A stretch of DNA of 64,000 nucleotides from Candidatus Melainabacteria bacterium. GTDB lineage: Bacteria; Cyanobacteriota; Vampirovibrionia; Obscuribacterales; Obscuribacteraceae. Under the pieces are notes generated by a model. It had not been told where the DNA came from and searched no databases. It saw nothing but the letters and a program-made list of their open reading frames with translations. The position numbers and the translations under genes are program-made. Positions 36,621-43,918 of this stretch are shown in pieces. Positions within the stretch are counted from its first letter, which is position 1; every line of letters begins with the position of its first letter. The DNA lies in assembly GCA_017307165.1 (NCBI GenBank), contig JAFKGK010000001.1:558001-622000 (forward strand), read 5' to 3'.

Positions 36621-38087
36621 ATGACAGTCAAAAGAGATATGCCTATCATCCTGGATCACTATATTGACGGACGCTATGTCCAGTCGGCTTCTCAGGAGAC
36701 TTTTGCCTCCATCAATCCAGCCAGAGGCACCATCCATGCTACTGTCGCTCTAGGCGGCCAAGAGGAGATAGATCTTGCCGCAGGAGCTGCGCAAGCTGCT
36801 TTTCAAAGTGGCGTCTGGAGCAAAAAAAGCATGGCCGAGCGCTGTGCCGTGCTGGGGCGAGTGGCCGATCTCTTGCTCGAGAGATTAGACGAGTTTGCCG
36901 AGTTGGAGACCATCGACAATGGCAAGCCTATCACTGAAACTTCTCAGGGAGATATCCCGCGCTCTGCGCAAAATTTTCGCTTTTTCTCCCAATATGCTCA
37001 ATCTTTTGTCGAGGAATGCTACACCACCAATCAGGTCGAAAGGCACATAGCCATCCGCGAGCCAATAGGCGTCTGCGGTCTCATCACTCCCTGGAATCTC
37101 CCGCTCTATCTGGCTACATGGAAGATAGCCCCTGCTCTGGCCATGGGCAATAGCATCGTGCTCAAACCCGCCGAAGCGACACCCGCTACTGCAACCAGGC
37201 TGGCCTCACTGCTCAGGGACGCTGGTGTCCCCGATGGAGTCTTTAACGTCGTGAACGGACTTGGCGCCGGATCTGCCGGGGAAGCATTGACGCGACACCC
37301 GCTAGTGCGGTCTATCTCGTTCACAGGAGAGACTGCCACTGGCCGTGCCATCATGCGCACCGCAGCAGACTCGCTCAAAAAGCTCTCCTTCGAGCTTGGT
37401 GGCAAGGGTGCCAATATCATTTTTGCTGATGCCGATCTCAATGAGGCCATTCCGACCGCAGTGCGAGCTGCTTTTCGCAATCAAGGGCAGATTTGCCTGG
37501 CCGGTTCGAGATTGTTTGTCGAGCGCAAGATCTACAAGCAGGTAGTAGATGCCATGGTCGAGCATGCAAAAAATATACGCGTGGGAGATCCGCTTGCGCC
37601 TGATACTCAGATGGGAGCTCTCGTGACCGAAGAGCATCTGCAAAAAGTCATGTCTTATTTGGATCTAGCTAAAAGAGATGGTCGTATACTCTGTGGCGGA
37701 TATCGGATCAAAGACCTCGAACCTGGTTTGTTTCTTTCGCCTTCGATTGTCGTCGATCTGGCGCCTGATAGTCGTTTTATGCTAGAAGAAATCTTTGGCC
37801 CGACTCTGCCCATCTTGCCCTTCGATACCGAAGAAGAGGCGCTGCAACTGGCTAACAGCACTCCATATGGATTGTCTGCTTCGGTTTGGTCTCAGGACAT
37901 CGACCGCATCGAGCGCATGACCTCTGGTATCAAGGCCGGCATGATCTGGGTCAATACTTGGTTTGCGCGCGATCTGCGCACACCCTTTGGTGGACAAAAA
38001 GACTCAGGTCTGGGCAGAGAAGGCGGCAGGTATAGCCTGGAGTTTTTCTCTGAGGCCAAGACCATCAGCTACAAATATAGAGCTTAA
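36621..38087 (+). CDS. NAD-dependent aldehyde dehydrogenase (2-aminomuconic semialdehyde dehydrogenase-like)
   Basis: 488 aa, normal ALDH length. Catalytic set is complete: N159 ('ITPWNLPL'), E258 ('FELGGKGANI') and the nucleophile C292 ('NQGQICLAGSRL'). 'GEIFGP'-equivalent reads 'LEEIFGPTLPIL', and 'PFGGQKDSGLGREGG' is near the C-terminus. The pairing with an AmnD-like RidA gene suggests oxidation of 2-aminomuconic 6-semialdehyde; other semialdehydes are possible. AGGAG upstream; followed 20 nt later by the SDR gene. Confidence 0.88.
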   Translation: MTVKRDMPIILDHYIDGRYVQSASQETFASINPARGTIHATVALGGQEEIDLAAGAAQAAFQSGVWSKKSMAERCAVLGRVADLLLERLDEFAELETIDNGKPITETSQGDIPRSAQNFRFFSQYAQSFVEECYTTNQVERHIAIREPIGVCGLITPWNLPLYLATWKIAPALAMGNSIVLKPAEATPATATRLASLLRDAGVPDGVFNVVNGLGAGSAGEALTRHPLVRSISFTGETATGRAIMRTAADSLKKLSFELGGKGANIIFADADLNEAIPTAVRAAFRNQGQICLAGSRLFVERKIYKQVVDAMVEHAKNIRVGDPLAPDTQMGALVTEEHLQKVMSYLDLAKRDGRILCGGYRIKDLEPGLFLSPSIVVDLAPDSRFMLEEIFGPTLPILPFDTEEEALQLANSTPYGLSASVWSQDIDRIERMTSGIKAGMIWVNTWFARDLRTPFGGQKDSGLGREGGRYSLEFFSEAKTISYKYRA

Positions 38088-38107
38088 TCTGGGGGCAGTG
38101 CGACAAA

Positions 38108-38902
38108 ATGGATCTACAGATAAGAGGCAAGACGGCACTGGTAACCGGTGCATCCAAGGGCATAGGCAAGGCTATTGCTCTGGACCTGGCTCGCGAAGGC
38201 GTGCGAGTCCTTGTATGCGCACGCAGCCAGAATGCACTCGACGAAGTGATAGCCGAGAGCAAGGCGGCTGGTCACGAGTATCAAATGAGTGGCTTTGTCT
38301 GCGATTTGTCTGATAGGTCGAGCCGAGAAACTCTCATCTCTCAGATAAGAGAGAGTGGGCATGTGGTATCGATACTGGTGCACAATGTCGGCGGTCCCAG
38401 CCCAACGAGCGTCATGGACACGCATATGGCGGCCTGGGCTCAGGGATTCGATCAGTTATTTCAATCTGTAGTGCACCTCAATCAAGCATTTGTACCGGAC
38501 ATGCAAGAAGCAAAGTGGGGGCGTATCTTGTGCGTTACCTCGATATCGGTACTCGAGCCGATAGCTGGTCTAGCCGTCTCCAATAGCATCCGCTCTGCTA
38601 CCACAGCCATGCTCAAGACCTTGAGCGACGAGCTGGCGCCCTATGGGATCACGGTCAATTGTGTGGCACCTGGCACTATCGCCACCGACCGTCTCAACAA
38701 TCTCATGCAGGCCCGCATGCAAAAATCAGGCCAGACTCAAGCCGAGTACGAAGCCGAGTACCTCAAGGCTATACCCATGGGGCGCCTCGGCACTCCACAA
38801 GAGTTTAGCGCGGTGGCAGTATTTTTGGCCTCCGGTCCAGCTTCATATGTGACGGGCTCTACCATTACCCTGGATGGCGGCAAGCGGCGATCGACCTATT
38901 AG
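38108..38902 (+). CDS. SDR family protein lacking the YxxxK catalytic pair
   Basis: 264 aa, Rossmann fold: 'TALVTGASKGIGKAIAL' cofactor loop, 'VHNVGGPSP' in place of NNAG, and the C-terminal 'ELAPYGITVNCVAPGTIATD'. Where active SDRs have YxxxK, aligned back from 'ELAPYGITVN', this protein reads SNSIR: Tyr becomes Ser and Lys becomes Arg. It therefore belongs to a divergent SDR group and may use another catalytic residue or be a non-redox enzyme. Operon position between aldehyde dehydrogenase and a saccharopine-dehydrogenase-like gene (9 nt) implies a catabolic role. Confidence 0.85.
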   Translation: MDLQIRGKTALVTGASKGIGKAIALDLAREGVRVLVCARSQNALDEVIAESKAAGHEYQMSGFVCDLSDRSSRETLISQIRESGHVVSILVHNVGGPSPTSVMDTHMAAWAQGFDQLFQSVVHLNQAFVPDMQEAKWGRILCVTSISVLEPIAGLAVSNSIRSATTAMLKTLSDELAPYGITVNCVAPGTIATDRLNNLMQARMQKSGQTQAEYEAEYLKAIPMGRLGTPQEFSAVAVFLASGPASYVTGSTITLDGGKRRSTY

Positions 38903-38911
38903 GAGTATGAG

Positions 38912-40081
38912 ATGAAATTTTTGGTGCTCGGTGCCGGAAGAATGGGTTATGCAGTGGCATATGACCTGATCCGTTCCAACAAACAAAATGTAAAAAAGAT
39001 CGTCGTAGCAGATGAAAACAGGGCCAATCTAGAGAGCCTGATGGAAAATCTGGCCGACGAGCGCATCGTGCCTGTGCAATTGGATGTACGCAAGAGCCAG
39101 GATGTCGCTGCCATCATGAGCGAAATGGATGTAGCCATAGCTTGCATCGCTTACGAGCACAACTATGAATTGGCCAAGATTGCACTGTCGACGCATACGC
39201 ATTTTGTCGATCTCGGCGGCAATGAAGAAGTGGTGGCACGTCAGTTTACCCTCGACGAGGTCGCTCGCGACGAGCAAGTAGCCATTATCCCCGATCTGGG
39301 GCTGGCGCCCGGCCTGGTCTCGCTGCTTGCGGTGAGCGCGGCCTCTACCCTCGACGAGGTCTACGAGATGAAGCTCCGCGTGGGCGGTTTGCCTGTGGAG
39401 GCAGATGATCTCTTGCTCAATTATGCGCAGGTCTTTTCGATCGATGGCTTGATCAACGAGTATGTAGAGGACTGCACCATCATCCGCAATGGTAAGCTCG
39501 CCAGAGTGCCTTCCTTGACCGAGCTCGAAGAAATCGAGTTCCCCAGACCATTCGGCAAAATGGAAGCCTTCACCACATCTGGTGGCATTTCCACCATGCC
39601 TCAGACCTATTTAGGCAAGGTGCACAATCTAGACTACAAGACGATCAGATACAAAGGTCATTGTGCTGCGGTCAAGGCCTTAAAGGACATTGGCCTGATG
39701 GATAGCAATCCCATCACTCTTGAGCCAGAAGGCATAAAAGTGCCGCCCCGCCGTATTTTGCATGAGCTTTTGTCTCAGCGCTTGCTCAAGGGAGAGCCTG
39801 ATGTGGTTCTGGTCCAGGTAGTAGTCACCGGCGTCAAGGACAAAAAGCCTTTGCAATACGTCTGGCAATGCATCGACTATAACGAACAGGCTGCTGGCCT
39901 GTCTGCAATGATGCGCATGACGGCTTTTCCTGCCTCCATCATCGCACAGATGCTGGCGCGCAATGATATCAAAGAGCGTGGCGTCCTGAGGCAGGAGTCG
40001 GTAGTGCCGATCAAGCTATTTTTAGCCGAAATGGACAGTCGTGGCATCAACCTCCAGATGATCGAGAGAGAGCCTGCCTGA
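38912..40081 (+). CDS. Saccharopine dehydrogenase family protein
   Basis: 389 aa. N-terminal NAD(P) fold 'FLVLGAGRMGYAVAYDLI', 'DVAIACIAYEHNYELAKIAL', 'HFVDLGGNEEV' and 'IPDLGLAPGLVSLLAV' match the Lys9-like saccharopine dehydrogenase group; 'EAFTTSGGISTMPQTYLG' is typical of its C-terminal part. Such proteins act on amino-acid imines or related substrates; true saccharopine cleavage is not proven. AGGAG 6 nt before the ATG. Last gene of the plus-strand operon, closed by the terminator at 40127-40168. Confidence 0.87.
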   Translation: MKFLVLGAGRMGYAVAYDLIRSNKQNVKKIVVADENRANLESLMENLADERIVPVQLDVRKSQDVAAIMSEMDVAIACIAYEHNYELAKIALSTHTHFVDLGGNEEVVARQFTLDEVARDEQVAIIPDLGLAPGLVSLLAVSAASTLDEVYEMKLRVGGLPVEADDLLLNYAQVFSIDGLINEYVEDCTIIRNGKLARVPSLTELEEIEFPRPFGKMEAFTTSGGISTMPQTYLGKVHNLDYKTIRYKGHCAAVKALKDIGLMDSNPITLEPEGIKVPPRRILHELLSQRLLKGEPDVVLVQVVVTGVKDKKPLQYVWQCIDYNEQAAGLSAMMRMTAFPASIIAQMLARNDIKERGVLRQESVVPIKLFLAEMDSRGINLQMIEREPA

Positions 40082-40126
40082 CATCTTGTCGTCGCTATGC
40101 AAAAAAAAATTGCCATTTTTTGTCCA

Positions 40127-40168
40127 AAAAACATCCGGACAAGGTAGATCTTGACATCGGATGTTTTT
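40127..40168 (+). terminator. Terminator hairpin after the catabolic operon
   Basis: AAAAACATCCG (40127-40137) pairs with CGGATGTTTTT (40158-40168), with an inner CAAG/CTTG pairing in the loop. The 3' arm ends in T5. It is only 4 nt upstream of the GGAGA of the next gene, so that gene needs its own promoter or the hairpin acts as an attenuator. Confidence 0.75.
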
Positions 40169-40183
40169 GATGGAGAAATGGCG

Positions 40184-40747
40184 ATGACGGTGGAGCGCAA
40201 TCGAGTGACCGAGGGCAAGGATGCTACTCTAGGCCATAAGGATCCATCTGCTGCTCTCGTACGCGAAGCCCTGCTCGGCGACTATGCGATCAAGAGAGGG
40301 CATAGCGATCATCTGGCAGACGGCAGGCCTCAAACCGATCGTGCGCTCAAGCCGATCGAATGGCAGACCGACATCAATCAGGCTTTTTTGCGTGCTCAAA
40401 AAGAGCACAAACCTGTGATCGCTATGTTTCAAGAGGATTATTGCGCCTGGTGCCGCAAGATGGAAGGGGAGATGGGCAAGGGAGCACTGGCCCGTCTGGC
40501 AGACCAGGCTGTTTTTCTCAAAGTGAGCCCTTCGCAATCCGAAAAGGGCGCCAAATTTGCCTCGGCACTCGGCGTCAATGCCTTTCCCTCAGTAGTCGCC
40601 TTTGATATACAAAACGGCAAGATCAAGCCGCTCGCCCGCATCACCGGCTATCTCGATCCACAAAAGCTTGCTAGCGAACTGGACGATGCCATAGGCAAGG
40701 TCCCTGGAAACAAGCAAGATCCAAAGATAAAGATCGCTGTCGCCTAG
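40184..40747 (+). CDS. Thioredoxin-like protein
   Basis: 187 aa from ATG 40184, 7 nt after GGAGA; ATG 40178 and TTG 40151 are possible but worse placed. A polar N-terminal 60 residues precede a thioredoxin fold: 'KPVIAMFQEDYCAWCRKME' with the CxxC pair, 'AVFLKVSPSQSEKGAKFA' and the cis-Pro region 'NAFPSVVAFD'. No signal peptide, so cytoplasmic. Similar to DUF255/SoxW-like thioredoxin folds. Substrate unknown. Confidence 0.8.
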   Translation: MTVERNRVTEGKDATLGHKDPSAALVREALLGDYAIKRGHSDHLADGRPQTDRALKPIEWQTDINQAFLRAQKEHKPVIAMFQEDYCAWCRKMEGEMGKGALARLADQAVFLKVSPSQSEKGAKFASALGVNAFPSVVAFDIQNGKIKPLARITGYLDPQKLASELDDAIGKVPGNKQDPKIKIAVA

Positions 40748-40780
40748 CCCTCTCTATCTTAAAAGCTAGAGAGCTTGAGA

Positions 40781-40786
40781 TATAAT
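40781..40786 (+). promoter_or_regulatory. -10 element (TATAAT), likely leaderless start
   Basis: TATAAT is followed by 6 nt (ctcggc) and the ATG of the dipeptidase at 40793. No Shine-Dalgarno. A weak 7-bp hairpin (40750-40773) separates it from the thioredoxin-like gene. Confidence 0.5.
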
Positions 40787-40792
40787 CTCGGC

Positions 40793-42181
40793 ATGCATCA
40801 AGATAATGAGATTTTTTCTGCGGCTGCCATACGCAAGCACGCACAAGCCGTCAGGGCAGAGTACGAGACTACGCTCAAGAGCTTTGTCGATATACCTTCG
40901 GTGAGCATGGATCCAGCGCACAAGGCCGATATCATGGCTTGCGCTGAGTTTGCTCGCAATCTTTTGATCGCCCGCGGCGCAAGCGCAGAGATCGTTCCGA
41001 CCGCTCATTACCCTGTGCTTATCGGGACTTTTCATCGCGATGACTCCTATCCGACAGTCACTATCTACAATCACATCGATGTCCAGCCTGCTGATCCTGC
41101 CGAATGGCTCCATCCGCCCTTTGACATGGTCATAGATGGTGATAGATATCTAGGTCGCGGTAGCACCGACGACAAGGGGCCGGCTCTGGCGGTGCTCTTT
41201 GCAGCACAATATGCTTATGAGCACCATCTGCCGATCAATATCAAATTTATCTGGGAATTAGAAGAAGAGATCGGCAGTCCTAGTTTCGAGCAATTTCTCA
41301 TCGACCAAACAGCTGCAGGCAAATTGGCCACTGATTCGGTGGTTGTATCCGATACGATCTGGGTTTCGCGCGAGAAGCCAGCAATCCCCTATGGTTTGCG
41401 CGGTTTGCAAGGCGTGATCCTCAGACTGGAAACGGGAGTCAAGGATGTGCATTCGGGTTTGACCGGGGGCCTTGCTCGCAATCCTATAGGTGAAATAGCC
41501 AAGATCATCGCAAATGCATACGACGCCTCCTCCGGCGAGGTCCATTTTGCGGGCTTTGCCGACGGCGCAGCCGAGATCGACGAGAAAGAATTAGAAAATT
41601 TTGTCGCTTCCGGCTTCGACGTGCAAAAGTTTAAGCAAGCGCACGAATTGCACAAGACCCGTACCGAGGATGCCGCGCAAGCCGCTGCCTCGATCTGGGC
41701 GCGCCCTACCTTTGAAGTGCATGGTATCGTGGGTGGTTACACCGGCCCTGGCGTCAAGACGATCGTGCCGCACAAGGCTGAGGCCAAGATCAGTATGAGA
41801 CTCGTGCCCGATCAAGATCCGCACCAGGTCTTTGAGGCCTTTAAGGCATTTGTCCACTCGCAAAATCCCGATGTGGAGGTCATCCCCGAAGGCTCGCTCA
41901 AGCCATTCAAAGGCGAGTTTAAAGGTCCTTACAGCGAGGCCGCTGCTGCTGCCATGCGAGCTGCCTTTGGCAAGGAGCCTGCTTTTACACGTGAGGGAGG
42001 CTCCATCGGCGCCGTCGTCAGCATGCAGCAAGTACTGCAAGTGCCCATAGTTTTTCTTGGTCTGTCTCTGCCTGAGCACGGCTATCATGCCATCAACGAA
42101 AACTTTGACTGGCAACAGGCCATGGGCGGCATGGTCATGTTCGTCGAGTACTTCAGACGCTTGAGCCTGCTTAGAGCTTAG
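40793..42181 (+). CDS. M20 family dipeptidase/metallopeptidase
   Basis: 462 aa cytosolic zinc peptidase of the M20 (CNDP/PepV-like) family. Metal and catalytic residues are visible: 'IYNHIDVQP', 'GRGSTDDKGP', 'WELEEEIGSP', 'VVVSD' and 'LPEHGYHAINE'. The dimerisation (lid) domain starts near 'GVKDVHSGLTGG'. ATG 40793 is chosen because the -10 element ends 6 nt before it; the upstream in-frame ATG at 40775 precedes that promoter. Stop overlaps the convergent acyl-CoA ligase by 4 nt. Confidence 0.9.
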   Translation: MHQDNEIFSAAAIRKHAQAVRAEYETTLKSFVDIPSVSMDPAHKADIMACAEFARNLLIARGASAEIVPTAHYPVLIGTFHRDDSYPTVTIYNHIDVQPADPAEWLHPPFDMVIDGDRYLGRGSTDDKGPALAVLFAAQYAYEHHLPINIKFIWELEEEIGSPSFEQFLIDQTAAGKLATDSVVVSDTIWVSREKPAIPYGLRGLQGVILRLETGVKDVHSGLTGGLARNPIGEIAKIIANAYDASSGEVHFAGFADGAAEIDEKELENFVASGFDVQKFKQAHELHKTRTEDAAQAAASIWARPTFEVHGIVGGYTGPGVKTIVPHKAEAKISMRLVPDQDPHQVFEAFKAFVHSQNPDVEVIPEGSLKPFKGEFKGPYSEAAAAAMRAAFGKEPAFTREGGSIGAVVSMQQVLQVPIVFLGLSLPEHGYHAINENFDWQQAMGGMVMFVEYFRRLSLLRA

Positions 42182-43779
42182 TGCAGATTTTTTTTATCGA
42201 TCTTGCCAGAGAGAGTCTTGGGTAGATTGGCATCGCCAGGATAAAACTGATATTCCATAGGTCGCAATTCTCTTTTGAGATTGGCCGCGGCAAACTCTTT
42301 ATATAGCTTGGTCAGTTGCTGTTTGCAGGCCTTGAGGGCCTCCTCGTCTTGGGAGGCCTTTTTGAGCTCTTCGCTGGTCTTGCCGTCCTTGAGGACGATA
42401 TGCGCCTTGACGATCTGTCCGAGCTTGGTATTGGGTACGCCCATGACGGCGATCTCTTTGGTTTCGGGAAATTGCCTGAGGCAGTCTTCGACTTCTGCAG
42501 GAAATACCTTATTGCCGGCGACGATGATCATTTCTTTATCGCGACCAGAAATGTAGAGATTGCCGTCCTTCATGTAGCCTAGATCGCCTGTTCTGTAAAA
42601 CCCGTCTTGCAGTACTTTGGCAGTGGCCTCTGGATTATCGAGATAGCCCGACATCAAAAAGGGCCCTCCGATAAAGATCTCGCCGATCTCTCCGTCAGGG
42701 AGTATGGCAAAGTCATGGGCAGGGTCTCTGATTTGCACCGTGCATGATGGCACGAGCTCTCCTACCGACTCTGGTGGTGCGTCCAGATTGACAGCGATGA
42801 TCTTGGATTCGGTCGAGCCATAGCCATTGTTGAGCTTTTTATTAAATCTCTTTTTAAAATCTTGAGCCAGCGATGGTGGCATGGGAGCGCCGCCGCAAAG
42901 GAGGAGGCGAGCAAAGTCTAGCTGCATCTGTGGGTGCTTGAGACCAGCCGCCAGAAAAACGGCATAAATGGTCGGCACGCCTACGAGGATCTCTGGTTTT
43001 TCTTTTACTGCAGTCTGTATGATCTTTTCCATGGACAGTTCGGTAAAGAGGATAGTGGTATCAAATACGAGACCAGCGAGCATGACTTCTAGACCAAGGA
43101 CATGGCTGAGCGGTACAGGCAAAAGTATGTGCATGTCGGTAGCGAGATGCGCTAGATTGCCGAGCTCCGTCAGGTTGAGCATGAGAGTACGGAGATCATG
43201 CAAGGCGCCCTTGGGCTTGCCGGTGGTGCCGGAGGTGAGGATAAGCAGGGCAGGGGTGTCTAGATCCAAGGCCTGGATCTTGGCTACAGTCGAAGCCAAG
43301 TCCTCGTTGTCTTGCGCTGGATCTTTCTTGGATGGAGAGATATCTTGTATCGGCATCGGTTTGAGGCCGGCATCTTTAAAAGGAGCAAGCTCCTCTGCTT
43401 CATTTTTCAAAAGGCAGGCATGATAGGCAAAGACCTTGGCTTTTAGGCCTTGAGCCACATTCAATAATTCTTTTTGGGTCATCCTAAAATCGACCGGGCA
43501 GGCGAGTGCACCCAACCTAAATGTAGCGATAATTGTGGCGGCCAATTGAGGGCAATTGGGCCCCCAGGCAACTACCGGCGTGCCCTTGCCTACGCCGAGA
43601 GCGGCCAACCTGGTCTCGGCGGCATCGATCATGGTGGCAAACTGTTGATAGCTGATTTCTACCCTATCGTTGCCGGTGAGATCGACAAAAGCCTTTACTA
43701 GCCTCTGGGAAGTCTTGTAATTGGGTGCCAAAAGACCCTTGAGATTGTCCATGTGATCGGATTTGTCGCCAAAAGCCAT
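42178..43779 (-). CDS. AMP-binding acyl-CoA ligase
   Basis: 533 aa ANL-superfamily enzyme that adenylates a carboxylic acid and joins it to CoA. P-loop 'LILTSGTTGKPKGALHD', 'NNGYGSTESK', 'FYRTGDLGYM' and the C-terminal catalytic Lys region 'TLSGKIDKK' are intact. 'VVAWGPNCPQLAATIIA' is typical of fatty-acid ligases, so medium- or long-chain acids are probable. The start at 43779 follows GAGGT by 8 nt; the ORF extends 32 codons further upstream without support. Divergent from the RNase J-like gene. Confidence 0.88.
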   Translation of the reverse strand: MAFGDKSDHMDNLKGLLAPNYKTSQRLVKAFVDLTGNDRVEISYQQFATMIDAAETRLAALGVGKGTPVVAWGPNCPQLAATIIATFRLGALACPVDFRMTQKELLNVAQGLKAKVFAYHACLLKNEAEELAPFKDAGLKPMPIQDISPSKKDPAQDNEDLASTVAKIQALDLDTPALLILTSGTTGKPKGALHDLRTLMLNLTELGNLAHLATDMHILLPVPLSHVLGLEVMLAGLVFDTTILFTELSMEKIIQTAVKEKPEILVGVPTIYAVFLAAGLKHPQMQLDFARLLLCGGAPMPPSLAQDFKKRFNKKLNNGYGSTESKIIAVNLDAPPESVGELVPSCTVQIRDPAHDFAILPDGEIGEIFIGGPFLMSGYLDNPEATAKVLQDGFYRTGDLGYMKDGNLYISGRDKEMIIVAGNKVFPAEVEDCLRQFPETKEIAVMGVPNTKLGQIVKAHIVLKDGKTSEELKKASQDEEALKACKQQLTKLYKEFAAANLKRELRPMEYQFYPGDANLPKTLSGKIDKKNLH

Positions 43780-43881
43780 GTGCCATACCTCAATGTCTGT
43801 GCAACGCCAATTTCTTGCATCTGAAAATATTCTACGGTCTTGATATTGTTCCTCAAGACCGACCAAACAGTTCACCTACCG

Positions 43882-43887
43882 TATAAT
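43882..43887 (+). promoter_or_regulatory. -10 element (TATAAT) of the RNase J-like gene
   Basis: The ccgTATAAT context equals that before the HNH gene. It ends 31 nt before the TTG at 43919. No convincing -35 was found at 16-18 nt. Confidence 0.45.
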
Positions 43888-43918
43888 CAATCTAGACCAA
43901 ATTTGGATACCCACTAAA

